This document shows, piece by piece, positions 41,234-50,392 of a DNA stretch of 64,000 bases. The stretch is from the NCBI RefSeq assembly GCF_052056915.1, contig NZ_CP195119.1:310001-374000 (forward strand), written 5' to 3'. The translations under genes were made by a program, and so were the position numbers. Within the stretch, counting starts at the first letter, position 1, and each line of letters starts with the position of its first letter. This stretch comes from MTP4 sp052056915. Lineage in GTDB: Archaea; Halobacteriota; Methanosarcinia; Methanosarcinales; Methanosarcinaceae. The notes under the pieces were generated by a model. It was not told the DNA's origin, did no database searches, and saw only the letters and a list, made by a program, of their open reading frames with translations.

Positions 41234-44200
41234 ATGGATGAAAACCGGCTTGCATCAAAGTTTCAACCCTTCTTTTTAATTGTTTTGCAGATCCTCATTG
41301 GTGCATACCTCATCATCTACATGTTCAAGCTTTCGGATGCGCTGTATGTGGATGAAAAACCGGTTCAAAGTATTTCTATTATTTTTAACACGCTTATTGT
41401 AGTTATGCTGCCTGTATCTTTTTACTTTATCCACATCGAATTTTCAGCTAATTACTCCGAAGTTACGGGGAGCCATGACATATGTACTCTCATATTCAGG
41501 TATTCCCAATTAGCTGTGGTTGTTCTATTGGGCTTGATTGTTTTAGGAGATATTGTTTTCAGGGTTGAGATAGCCCGGGAATTGAAAATATTGATCACTG
41601 ATCAAACTGCAGGTTCTGGCACTCATTTTTTAGAGCTATTCAGGTCAATTATTGCATACTTTAATACTGCCATATATTTGTTTGTAATTGCTGCTTTCTT
41701 CCTGTTGATCCTTCTGATATACCTCCTGGGGAGGTACCGCGACACCATATCCCTTTCACTAAAATCAATTAAGTATATAAAAATGGGAGAATGGGAACAG
41801 GCCAAAAAATGTGAGATGAGGAAACTGGCGCTTCTGGAAAATAAATACGTTTTCAGGGGCCTCAAAGATTTCTTCCATAAATTGACAGAATACGATTGCC
41901 ATTATAACCTGGCCCTATGCCACCTTATGCTGGGTAAATACCAGGAATCGATAAAAGAGATTAGGAAAATTTTTAAAATCGACGGGCACACCCTGGAAAG
42001 CATTTACAAAGGGGAACTTGACATACTCAAATTGCTGCAGGCCAGATACCCGCAAAAGCAGCCCGAAAACAGGCTCCTCCAATCTTATACCCGTCTCAAA
42101 AACAGGATTGTCAACTTTGCAATTCCCGGAAGCTTAAAAGGAAAGTACCCTTTACTAACCCTTTTTTCAGCATTTTTTGCCATCTATGCTCTTGTGATTT
42201 TAATCTGCGGGCTGGACGGAACTTCATATTATTTCAAAAAAGATTACACAACCGGCATTCAGTTTATCGGCATGTGGATATTTTTTGGCATTTTGCTATT
42301 TCTACCGTATTTCATCACCCGATTTTCAAGTTCCGAAGTTGAGCGGGAATACTCCGGGACTGTCTTCGACCATCCCGATAGCAACGAAAACTGGAACCCT
42401 TCCTCCAGCTTACCCGGCTTGATAAAAGCATACAAGCTCTTTGTGCTCGCCCTCCCGGTATGCAGCCTTTTCTATGCAGTGCAGTGTACCGAGTGGTTTA
42501 ATGTACTGGTTCCGCTTATGTTTGCGGAGTTAAACGCTGATTACCTTTACATTGCAGGCATGATATTCCTCTCATTTTCTTTTTTTGTCCACTTCTTGCT
42601 GGTACTCTCAATTATGGATTACCTGGCATATTTTATAACCAGGCCGCTGAATGAAAACCTGGCCCTTAAGTGGTTAGTGGAACTGTCTTTTCTGATAATG
42701 GCATTCCTGCCCGGGCTCATCTTCCTATTTTTAACCGTTTTTTTAACAACTTTCCTGGAAGGCGCTTCTTACCCCTACAATTCCGTGCTGGTTTTTTCGA
42801 TATTTGACCTGGCCGAATACGGTCCGAATAACCCTGTGCACATACTGCCCCATTTTTTCCTGACAGTCCTCGTATATCTTATATTCTCAGGGTTCCTTTA
42901 TGAGCAGTTAAAGTTTATGGCAAACAAACAGGCGGGAGACTATTATTATGGAGCAGGCAAATATGCCGAAGCAAGTGAACGCTACGGACTTGTGGAAAAT
43001 CAGTTAAGCGGGAAGCTATATACGAAAATTCATCCTTTTCCCCCACCATTTTTTTTAAGGTATTACCTGGCCTACGGGGACAGTAAGTTCAGGGCAGGGA
43101 AGCCCGAAAGCCAGAGAATATCCGAAAGCCGGAGAATATCCGAAAGCCGGAGAATATCCGAAAGCCGGAGAATATCCGAAAACCGGAGAATACTCGAAGC
43201 CTCCGCACTTCTGGATAAGGCCTTAAGCTATGCACAGGAGTTCCCGAATTCATACCTGTGGAAAATATTTTACACAAAGGGCCTTCTCGAAGCGGAAAAG
43301 CAAAATCTCCGGGGAAGCTATGAAAATTACAAAAAAGCGATAGATGCGATCGAAAACCTTCGGGGAAGCATAAAAATTCCCGAAAGGAGAGGAGACTTTT
43401 TCGAAAACAAGATCGAAGTTTACAAAAAAATGGTTTCCACCTGCCTGGAACTGGAAAAATACGAAGAGGCGTTCGAGTATGCGGAAAAAGCCAAAGGAAG
43501 GGTCTTTCTCGACATGCTGGATTCTGCCAAACTCAACCTGAAAGCCAGTCCCGAACTGAAAGAAAAAGAAGCCGAGTACGTCAGAAAAATAAAGGAACTC
43601 CAGCTAAAAGGCGGGACAAGGACCAGAATGGGCTCCCTGGATTCCGAACTGGAAGGAGTCTGCAAGGAATACGATGAATTCCTTCTAAAAATAAAGGAAG
43701 AAGACCCGGAGTATTATGCCATAAAAACAAGCGGAGTGACAAACATTGAAACAGTACAGCGCTGCCTGGAGGAAAACGAAGTTGTACTGGAATTCTTCAT
43801 TGCGGAAAAAGCAATCCTGTTCATAATCCAGAAGGAAAACTTTAAGGTAAAGGTCCTCCCGACAGCTGTGGACACCCTCCATGAAAAAATAGTGGATTTC
43901 CGGAAAAGGATCGAAGCCGAAAGGATGGAACTCAGAAAACATGAGGCAGAGAAAGGGGAAGAGAGCAAAACCGATTCAACGGGATCAGGGAGCGAAACAG
44001 GGTCAAAAGAAGGCCAGGAAAAGAAAAAGCTAAGGCGCCTGAAATTTGTAGCCCGGGACCTTTACCGGGATCTGGTGAAACCCTGGGAGAACGAATTACA
44101 ATCCGGACCCTGTGATGACTTAGCCTGCGTGGAATCTGTCTGCGATGAATCAGTCTGCGATGAATCAGTCTGCGATGAATTAGCCAGCAATGAATTAGCC

Positions 44201-44917
44201 TGTAGTGAATTAGCCAGCAGAGAATTGATTATTATTCCTCACGGCATTTTGCACTATCTTCCTTTCAATGCCCTGCACGATGGGAAGAAATGGTTCATCG
44301 AAAAGTACGAAATAAGGTTTTTGCAAAATGCTTCAATCCTGGAACTGCTGGCAAAAAAGAAAATTAACAGCCAGAAAGCCCTTGTTGTCGGAAACCCTAC
44401 TTCAAACCTGGAATACGCCGAAAGCGAGGCTTTGAGCATTGCCGAAAAATTGAATACAAAAGCCCTTATTCGGGACGAAGCTACAAAAACTTCGGTCCTG
44501 GAAGAGTTCGGGAAGAAGGGTATAATTCATCTTGCATGCCATGCAAGGTTTATCGAAAAAGCTTCCAGGCTATCCCACCTGGTCTTTGCCGACGGCAATC
44601 TCTTTGTGACGGAGATCTACAACCTCGAACTTGAAACGGACCTTGTTGCCCTGTCGGCATGCGAATCAGGCCTTGGAAGCCTTGATAATGGAGACGAAGT
44701 CGAAAGTATGACCCGCGCCTTCATGCGTGCCGGGGCTCAGACTGTTATTTCATCCCTCTGGAGTGCTTACGATAAAAGTACAGAGCACCTGTTTTTAATA
44801 TTTTATGAAAAAGAAGGGAGCAAAGTACGGAGGTTAAGGGAATCCCAGCTTGATTTGATGGAAACCTACGAGCATCCCTATTACTGGGCCCTATTCGAAT
44901 TGTTCGGAGAAAAGTGA
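41234..44917 (+). CDS. Polytopic membrane protein with TPR-like repeats and C-terminal CHAT protease domain
   Basis: CHAT domains are caspase-like (clan CD) proteases. This 1227-residue protein starts with four membrane helices (about residues 12-165), a cytoplasmic TPR-like stretch (CHYNLALCHLMLGKYQESIK), about six more helices (about 310-560), TPR-like repeats (AGDYYYGAGKYAEASERYG; EKYEEAFEYAEKAKGRVFLDML), and the CHAT domain from about 850. His1103 in IIHLACHARF and Cys1143 in LVALSACESGLG form the expected dyad, followed by MTRAFMRAGAQTVISSLW. Low-complexity repeats lie at ESRRISESRRIS (43110-43195) and CDESVCDESVCDE (44120-44190). The ATG at 41234 has a weak GGGAAA site. It converges on the AAA gene cluster, with 19 bp between stops. 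Confidence 0.9.
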   Translation: MDENRLASKFQPFFLIVLQILIGAYLIIYMFKLSDALYVDEKPVQSISIIFNTLIVVMLPVSFYFIHIEFSANYSEVTGSHDICTLIFRYSQLAVVVLLGLIVLGDIVFRVEIARELKILITDQTAGSGTHFLELFRSIIAYFNTAIYLFVIAAFFLLILLIYLLGRYRDTISLSLKSIKYIKMGEWEQAKKCEMRKLALLENKYVFRGLKDFFHKLTEYDCHYNLALCHLMLGKYQESIKEIRKIFKIDGHTLESIYKGELDILKLLQARYPQKQPENRLLQSYTRLKNRIVNFAIPGSLKGKYPLLTLFSAFFAIYALVILICGLDGTSYYFKKDYTTGIQFIGMWIFFGILLFLPYFITRFSSSEVEREYSGTVFDHPDSNENWNPSSSLPGLIKAYKLFVLALPVCSLFYAVQCTEWFNVLVPLMFAELNADYLYIAGMIFLSFSFFVHFLLVLSIMDYLAYFITRPLNENLALKWLVELSFLIMAFLPGLIFLFLTVFLTTFLEGASYPYNSVLVFSIFDLAEYGPNNPVHILPHFFLTVLVYLIFSGFLYEQLKFMANKQAGDYYYGAGKYAEASERYGLVENQLSGKLYTKIHPFPPPFFLRYYLAYGDSKFRAGKPESQRISESRRISESRRISESRRISENRRILEASALLDKALSYAQEFPNSYLWKIFYTKGLLEAEKQNLRGSYENYKKAIDAIENLRGSIKIPERRGDFFENKIEVYKKMVSTCLELEKYEEAFEYAEKAKGRVFLDMLDSAKLNLKASPELKEKEAEYVRKIKELQLKGGTRTRMGSLDSELEGVCKEYDEFLLKIKEEDPEYYAIKTSGVTNIETVQRCLEENEVVLEFFIAEKAILFIIQKENFKVKVLPTAVDTLHEKIVDFRKRIEAERMELRKHEAEKGEESKTDSTGSGSETGSKEGQEKKKLRRLKFVARDLYRDLVKPWENELQSGPCDDLACVESVCDESVCDESVCDELASNELACSELASRELIIIPHGILHYLPFNALHDGKKWFIEKYEIRFLQNASILELLAKKKINSQKALVVGNPTSNLEYAESEALSIAEKLNTKALIRDEATKTSVLEEFGKKGIIHLACHARFIEKASRLSHLVFADGNLFVTEIYNLELETDLVALSACESGLGSLDNGDEVESMTRAFMRAGAQTVISSLWSAYDKSTEHLFLIFYEKEGSKVRRLRESQLDLMETYEHPYYWALFELFGEK

Positions 44918-44936
44918 GAAAATTTTCGATTCATCT

Positions 44937-45764
44937 TTACTCGTTTAGCCGGACATTTTCGCCATCAATCGATAATTTCTCCTCGTCTTCCAGGTCCGAT
45001 AAAGCGTCCATAAATTCTCCGTAAGCGATCTCATGCATATCCGGAGCTTCGTTCAACCTATCTCTCAGCTCTTTGAGGGACATGCCTCCTTTTTCGGCAA
45101 GCAAGTCCAGTATTGATTTTTTGATCAATTCAGTAAGCCCGCCTCCGGTCATGTCTTTCTCGTCCTGGTATTCCTCCTGACCCTCCAAATCAGTGTATTT
45201 TGAACCTCTTACCGCTGCCACAGGCGGGTTATTGGATATCATCGAACCGGAAACAAAACTTGAGCCTAGCTTCTTGATTTCCGGAATCTTGGGAAGTTCG
45301 GGAAGCTTAGGAGGTTCGGAAAGTTCAGGGTATTTGGGAAGCTCAGGAGATTCAGGAAGTTCAGGGAGTTCAGGGGAATAATCGGAATTTCGGGAATCGG
45401 GTTCGGAAAAAAAAGCGTTTAAAAAATCAGTGTAAAAGTGTTCCAGAGAGTGATTATTCAACTGTTTCCGGATTTCCTCAAGTACTTCCGAAAGGTCAGG
45501 GTCCTCTTCCCGATAACTATATGCCTCTGCCAGAAGGGAATTTTTAATCTGCTTTACTCCGGGTTCATCTCTTTCTTCTTCAGCTCTTTTCAGTTCGCTT
45601 TCCAGAATTTCGAAGCGTGAGATGTCCTGCACTTTAAAGGTGTCAACCAGATCTCCCAGGAATTCATAGAATAGATCCAGCTGCCCGTTTTGTTTCGCAT
45701 GCTGCTTCCACCTGTAAACCACATCAAACGGGATCCTCCCCATAAAGAGCTCATCATAATCCAT
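44937..45764 (-). CDS. Protein with helical N-domain, proline-rich linker and C-terminal winged-helix-like segment
   Basis: I do not recognise the family. Residues 1-120 are helical (IPFDVVYRWKQHAKQNGQLDL, LESELKRAEEERDEPGVKQIK). Residues 128-165 are a linker made of PELPELPESPELP and PKLPELPKIPE repeats. The last 70 residues (LTELIKKSILDLLAEKGGMS, LKELRDRLNEA, DALSDLEDEEKLSIDGENV) have the order of a winged helix: helix, MSLKELRDRL helix-turn-helix, and a beta hairpin. It is the last gene of the six-gene run and its stop faces the CHAT stop 20 bp away. It could be the adaptor or regulator of the system (inference). Confidence 0.75.
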   Translation of the reverse strand: MDYDELFMGRIPFDVVYRWKQHAKQNGQLDLFYEFLGDLVDTFKVQDISRFEILESELKRAEEERDEPGVKQIKNSLLAEAYSYREEDPDLSEVLEEIRKQLNNHSLEHFYTDFLNAFFSEPDSRNSDYSPELPELPESPELPKYPELSEPPKLPELPKIPEIKKLGSSFVSGSMISNNPPVAAVRGSKYTDLEGQEEYQDEKDMTGGGLTELIKKSILDLLAEKGGMSLKELRDRLNEAPDMHEIAYGEFMDALSDLEDEEKLSIDGENVRLNE

Positions 45765-45782
45765 ATTACCACGTTCTTTCCA

Positions 45783-47255
45783 TCAATTCAGGTTTTTAAA
45801 TACTTCATATTTTGCCTCTACGACACAACGCCTTTGTTTTCCCGTTTCCTCCTTAGGCCGTATTTCGAGCGGTGCCAGGAACTTTCCGGGACTGTACATT
45901 ACCTTTTCAAGCAGTTGAATACGCTCACCTCTGCTTTCCGTACTGCAACCTCCTTCCCGGTCACAGATCAGGTTAAGGTCCAGAACTGCCCCGTACCCGT
46001 ACTTCTTCTGGATTAATTCCCTGACCTCAATGTCCCCAATCTCCAGGTCTTTGATCAGGCCAAAACAGTTGAAATACACTTCCAATTCCCTTTTATTTTG
46101 CTCCATTCTATCCTGATCCCATCCAGCCTTTTTCTTTCGTTCCTGATCCCATCCAGCCTCGTACCCTCCATTCTGTCCCCCTTTATCCTGTATTCCATTC
46201 TTCCAGTCTCTTTCATAAGAAGCGATTCCTTCTCCGCATTCGACCTGGATTAATTTCTCTATTAGTTTTCTCCTTCCTTCCAGGTCCGTAAGTTTGACTA
46301 TCAGTAAAAAATCGAGTTCCTTACTTATGCTCCCGTACCAGGGACAGGTTCTCCTGGATTCGATATCCCGGAGCAAGCGGACCAGGCAAAGGCCCATGGG
46401 AGTGAGTTCCAGGAACTCCTCCCCGTTTTCATAAACAAGAGCAAGAACTCCACTCTGGAACCCTTTTCTTAGCGTTTCGTAAAACTTGCCGGGGTCTTCC
46501 TCATATCCCGAACCCGCACAAACAGCTCTCTGCCTAGTTTTTTCTTGAAAGAAGCTGTTCATTATTACCGAGGCTAGCAAGGGCTTTGCGTAAGGGTTAA
46601 TGCCCTGAAGGGCATCCCTGATGTTTCCGATGCTTTCAGGACTCATGCTTTTCAAATTAACTCTCTTCGGGTTTTTGGCTCTTTTTTTACGGAAATCCCC
46701 GGACATGATGAGATGAAGGGAATAATCGGCTTTTTTTTCAATTGTTTTACTCATGCTTCCAAAGCCGTCAGGAAAATTAAAATGTTCCAGAGCCTGTTCC
46801 AGAGCAGACCCGGATTTTTTCCTGTATGCCCTGCTGCATTCAACAAACTCTTTTTTGTTCCCCCTGTTTTCATAAAGAGCCGTGCAAAATTCTTTTAACT
46901 CGATTTCCTGATTTAATTCAGAAAATTTGTACAATTTTTTTATAAGTTCTTTCCCTAAAAAGGATATCTCTACAGCCTTGAAAAAACGATGGACTCTGCT
47001 ATCATCCTTCAAATTGGAGGAAACCGGATAGTAAATGGGAACGGCAAGGTTCAATCCGTACAGATTATCAACCACAACATTAAGGTCCCCGAATGCTTCC
47101 TCCCTGTGACCCCTTTCAAAGCGGTTTATAATATCTTTATTCCGGAAGAGCCCCTCTTCATAGGAAACATCATAAAGTATTTTTAATACATCAATATGGT
47201 TGCTTTTTGCCAGGGAACCCCAAAGAGCGTTCCCATAATCACTTTGAAAATACAT
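45783..47255 (-). CDS. Unrecognised 491-residue protein of the AAA cluster
   Basis: No family recognised. The N-terminal third looks helical (LAKSNHIDVLKILYDVSYEEG, IINRFERGHREEAFGDLNVVV), resembling a winged-helix-containing region; residues about 220-300 (RDALQGINPYAKPLLASVIM) and the segment FLELTPMGLCLVRLLRDIES also resemble winged-helix DNA- or protein-binding units. A duplicated charged insert AGWDQERKKKAGWDQDRMEQ lies at about residue 385, from a 30-bp tandem duplication (46110-46170). I choose ATG 47255; GTG 47273 adds six residues. It is separated from the AAA gene by 275 bp that may hold an internal promoter, and is 18 bp from the next gene. Confidence 0.75.
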   Translation of the reverse strand: MYFQSDYGNALWGSLAKSNHIDVLKILYDVSYEEGLFRNKDIINRFERGHREEAFGDLNVVVDNLYGLNLAVPIYYPVSSNLKDDSRVHRFFKAVEISFLGKELIKKLYKFSELNQEIELKEFCTALYENRGNKKEFVECSRAYRKKSGSALEQALEHFNFPDGFGSMSKTIEKKADYSLHLIMSGDFRKKRAKNPKRVNLKSMSPESIGNIRDALQGINPYAKPLLASVIMNSFFQEKTRQRAVCAGSGYEEDPGKFYETLRKGFQSGVLALVYENGEEFLELTPMGLCLVRLLRDIESRRTCPWYGSISKELDFLLIVKLTDLEGRRKLIEKLIQVECGEGIASYERDWKNGIQDKGGQNGGYEAGWDQERKKKAGWDQDRMEQNKRELEVYFNCFGLIKDLEIGDIEVRELIQKKYGYGAVLDLNLICDREGGCSTESRGERIQLLEKVMYSPGKFLAPLEIRPKEETGKQRRCVVEAKYEVFKNLN

Positions 47256-47530
47256 AGCTAACCCTGAGTACACTGGATATTATTTACTACCCATTGATAT
47301 TCAAAAATTAATATCTGTTGGTTACCTCCTGAGCAGCCGATTGTCTCTCTCAAAATGCATAAACAGAAAACGCCGAATGATAAAAATATTTAATAAATAT
47401 AAATTATTCAATAAATACAAACTGTTTCCGGGTGGAGCTGAATTAAAACTTATTGTAAAAGGTCCCGGAACCAGAGCCTATCGCAACCCGTTCTATAAAG
47501 ACAAGTTCTGGCTCCCACCGGGTTTACTTC

Positions 47531-48790
47531 TTACTGCTGTCCTATCGTTTCCGAAAGCCTCCTGCTCTCTTCCGAAAATGCCTGCAGGAGGTCATCCGGG
47601 CAGATCTGAGGCCTGTCGTTTTTACCGATTAGCCGAATCCTACTGCTGATCGCCGAATCTCCTTTAAGGAACCTCTCAACAGCAAGATCACTTGCCCTTA
47701 CCACAGCTCTTTCAAGGTCCCGGCCAGTAAAGGCGTAAAGCTTCCCGTTTCTGGAACAAAACTCCGGCTCCGTTGTCAGGACGGCTTGTTCGATATCACT
47801 GTCATTAACGGCACAGTGCTGAGGTGCTGTCTTCAGAAGGGATTTTACGATCCCGCACCTTACTGAAAAGTCAGGGAGGGGGATGTTGACCATTTTAACT
47901 CTGGTCTTGAAAGCGGTGTCGATATCTTCTTCCCTGTTGGTGGCAAAGAGCATGATGAGGCGGTCTGTCCCGAACTGCAGGGACTGCACGCCGTCCATGA
48001 ACTGGAGAATTTCCGCCATAAGGGCCACAGAGGCTTCATGGGGGTTCTTTGCCCGGGAAGGTACCAGGTGGTCTACTTCATCAATGAAAAGAAGGACTTT
48101 TTTCTCGCTCTCTTTACAGAGTTCCCCTGCCTGCTTGAAGATGCTCTGCATGCGGGCTGCGGACTCCCCGTACCCGCTTGAGCGGATCTGGGCCGCATCA
48201 ACTGCAATGAAATCAGCCTCCATTCTTTGTGCAAGGGCTTTTGCAACCGTGGTTTTTCCTGTCCCCGAGGGACCCGCAAGGAGGATGTACTGTTTGTGGT
48301 TTTTATAGCAGGGCATCTCGGGAAACCTGAGCCTGCGGGTATAGAATTTCTCGATATCATCCACAACCTTTCCGGCAGTCCCGTGGATATTGATTTTTTC
48401 CCCAAGAGGCACTCTGAAACTCTCGATCGGAACCATCCGGGCAGATTCTTCACTGGAGCTTACCTTTTCCGCTCCGTATCCCGATGAAAGCTTGCTCAAA
48501 AACCTGTATATCTCGTCATCATTTTTCTCGTTTGCAAGGAGTTTCTGGATCGAGACAAGCTTATTCTGAACGGACCTGCTTTTTGATTCTGCAAGCAGCC
48601 TGTCAACCTGGATCCTGAAGAAGCGGTCCCTGCACAACAAAAAATTCGGTATATCACCTTTTTCAACGTAATGGTTCAGCTCCTCCCATGCTTCGTTCAC
48701 CAGGTTTTTTTCCTGAGGAGCAGGCGAAAGCACCTTGCGGTTCAAGCCGGAGTTCATAAGCCTCCTGTTCATTAAAGCTAGCTCTGACAT
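47531..48790 (-). CDS. AAA ATPase, single-domain, Vps4/meiotic-clade-like
   Basis: ATP-driven remodelling enzyme of 419 residues. The helical N-terminal domain (about 1-95: LVNEAWEELNHYVEKGDIPNF, DRFFRIQVDRLL) is followed by a linker with IESFRVPLGEKINIHG. The single AAA domain has Walker A GPSGTGKT (173-180), pore loop SGYGESAARM, Walker B LLFIDEVD (233-240), sensor Asn285 in LFATNR and arginine-finger position Arg297 in TAFKTRV. The C-terminal helices AFTGRDLERAVVRASDLAVE and DDLLQAFSEESR fit the lid of classic AAA proteins. The N-domain has the size of an MIT domain. I choose ATG 48790 with GAGGTG nine bases upstream; GTG 48802 overlaps that site. Confidence 0.9.
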   Translation of the reverse strand: MSELALMNRRLMNSGLNRKVLSPAPQEKNLVNEAWEELNHYVEKGDIPNFLLCRDRFFRIQVDRLLAESKSRSVQNKLVSIQKLLANEKNDDEIYRFLSKLSSGYGAEKVSSSEESARMVPIESFRVPLGEKINIHGTAGKVVDDIEKFYTRRLRFPEMPCYKNHKQYILLAGPSGTGKTTVAKALAQRMEADFIAVDAAQIRSSGYGESAARMQSIFKQAGELCKESEKKVLLFIDEVDHLVPSRAKNPHEASVALMAEILQFMDGVQSLQFGTDRLIMLFATNREEDIDTAFKTRVKMVNIPLPDFSVRCGIVKSLLKTAPQHCAVNDSDIEQAVLTTEPEFCSRNGKLYAFTGRDLERAVVRASDLAVERFLKGDSAISSRIRLIGKNDRPQICPDDLLQAFSEESRRLSETIGQQ

Positions 48791-48854
48791 TCTGGAAAAC
48801 ACCTCTCTGGATTTATGAAAAAATAAAATTTCGTCTTTTTTCGGCAGGGATTGT

Positions 48855-49715
48855 TCAGTACATCTCCTTCAGTCCGCTTGAATCCGTTTCCGCATGAAGG
48901 TGGGAATTCAACCTTACTTTGAGCTGGTCTATCTGTTTTGAGCGGATGTCCTCAAACTCAGGTTCGTCAACCCGTCTCAAGACTTCCTCATAGCTCAGAA
49001 GGTCGGTTGCCTGAAGCTCGGACCTGTTGAGGAGTTTTTCCGCGGTCTCCGAAAGGGCCCTGTTGATCTCTTTTTCATCATATGCGCTTCCGTCTTCCAG
49101 AAGGTCCGTATCTATGCTTTCGAGTGCCTCAAGGAATTCGGAAAGGTAGTCCTCGCTTATCTCATCTCCATCTTTTATTATGTCGTGCCTGTTTTTCAGC
49201 TCATCAATGATCATTTCAATCAACTGGACGTTGGCATCGGCATTACAGTAGACCCCATAACACCTGTTCAGCCGCTTCTCCGAAAAAGAGGCTTTTTTCA
49301 GGGATTCTTCCGCTTTCCTGGTAACTTTTCTCCGCAGTCTCCGGGTCTTTGGTTCACTGCAACTTTCAGTCGTATCGTCAAGGGCTTTAAGGCATTTTTC
49401 GGCTTCCGCGATCAGGGAATCATAGTCCGCCTCGGCTGACTCTACCAGGCGCCCGTACTTATGTTTCCGCTTTTCATAGTGCCGCTTTTTGTCTGTCATG
49501 AGGCGCGTTTTCTCCTCAATGCCCTGCAGTTTTTCGAATCTGGCCTGCTCTCCCGAAAGCTTGAACCGGCTGTTCCCGTAGCCGTCATCAGGCCAGTTTT
49601 TCCCCGGGCTTCTCCCCGGATAGCTTTCCTCTCTGCCCTTGCTTTTGTCCTGTTGAAGCCTTACACCCAGGGCTTCGACATACTTTCCCATCTTTACAGG
49701 TATCGATAAAGACAC
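48855..49715 (-). CDS. Coiled-coil protein with ESCRT-III-like features
   Basis: The 286-residue product starts at GTG 49715, eight bases after GGAGG. Residues about 55-150 are long, strongly basic helices (EEKTRLMTDKKRHYEKRKHK, TRRLRRKVTRKAEESLKKAS); residues 150-250 are helices turning acidic (VQLIEMIIDELKNRHDII, LEALESIDTDLLEDG). Near the end DQLKVRLNSHL (263-273) has the LxxRL core of MIM1 motifs by which ESCRT-III tails bind the MIT domain of Vps4. A basic core, an acidic tail and a C-terminal motif next to a Vps4-like gene suggest an ESCRT-III/CdvB-like protein (inference; the Snf7 signature is not clear by eye). It may instead be an unrelated coiled-coil. Confidence 0.8.
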   Translation of the reverse strand: MSLSIPVKMGKYVEALGVRLQQDKSKGREESYPGRSPGKNWPDDGYGNSRFKLSGEQARFEKLQGIEEKTRLMTDKKRHYEKRKHKYGRLVESAEADYDSLIAEAEKCLKALDDTTESCSEPKTRRLRRKVTRKAEESLKKASFSEKRLNRCYGVYCNADANVQLIEMIIDELKNRHDIIKDGDEISEDYLSEFLEALESIDTDLLEDGSAYDEKEINRALSETAEKLLNRSELQATDLLSYEEVLRRVDEPEFEDIRSKQIDQLKVRLNSHLHAETDSSGLKEMY

Positions 49716-49727
49716 TTCAGGCCCTCC

Positions 49728-50378
49728 TTAAGTTTTAATCCCGTTAATTTCCTTTGAATTCGCTTCAAAGTCCCTGATAATGTTTCCTATCCTGTTCTTG
49801 ACCGTTCTCAGGTCATTTTCACTGATCTCTTCGGCATCCCGGCTTTTTTCTTTAATTTGAGTCTCACGGATTACTTTTTCAACGTTCATCAGCTTCTCCG
49901 CATCCAGTAAAAGGGAATTCAAGAGCTGTGTCGAACAGAGAGAAATTTCTTCAAAGCGGCACCTGTCTTTATGTGTAATCGACCCGAAGCGGCTTTTATT
50001 CAACCTTACGAGCCTGTCCATTTCCTCAATCACGAGCGGCATTTTCGTGAAAACGAAGTGGTAATTGCCGATGAAGCGCTTGCGTTCCAGGACCGGCACT
50101 TCGAAGCGGAGCATCAAAGCTTCTCCATAATCCCGGGAAGAACTAAAATAATGTTCAATGTCAAGTTCCCAATCCCTGCCCTGGCTTCTCAGTTCCCCGT
50201 TTGTGAGGACTTTTTGCTTGAAAGTCTCCTCCTTTTTTTCCAGTTCGCATATCTGCGAGTAGGCTTCCTGAAGCACTGCTTTTGAGAAGAAAAACCTCAT
50301 TTTCACTGAATCGGAGATTTTTTCGGGGGTATTTATTCTGGAACCTATCCAGGCCCTGGCTTCCCTATTAGCCTTCAT
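49728..50378 (-). CDS. Helical protein of the AAA cluster, unrecognised
   Basis: The 216-residue product is predicted mostly helical: VKMRFFFSKAVLQEAYSQIC, FTKMPLVIEEMDRLVRLNKS, LDAEKLMNVEKVIRETQIKE, RTVKNRIGNIIRDFEANSKE. No motif recognised. GGGAGG lies six bases before the ATG at 50378. It sits between the small membrane protein (14 bp away) and the coiled-coil protein (12 bp), with the ribosome site of the latter overlapping its stop, so all three are very probably cotranscribed and may form one complex. Confidence 0.8.
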   Translation of the reverse strand: MKANREARAWIGSRINTPEKISDSVKMRFFFSKAVLQEAYSQICELEKKEETFKQKVLTNGELRSQGRDWELDIEHYFSSSRDYGEALMLRFEVPVLERKRFIGNYHFVFTKMPLVIEEMDRLVRLNKSRFGSITHKDRCRFEEISLCSTQLLNSLLLDAEKLMNVEKVIRETQIKEKSRDAEEISENDLRTVKNRIGNIIRDFEANSKEINGIKT

Positions 50379-50392
50379 CTCGATCCTCCCGG

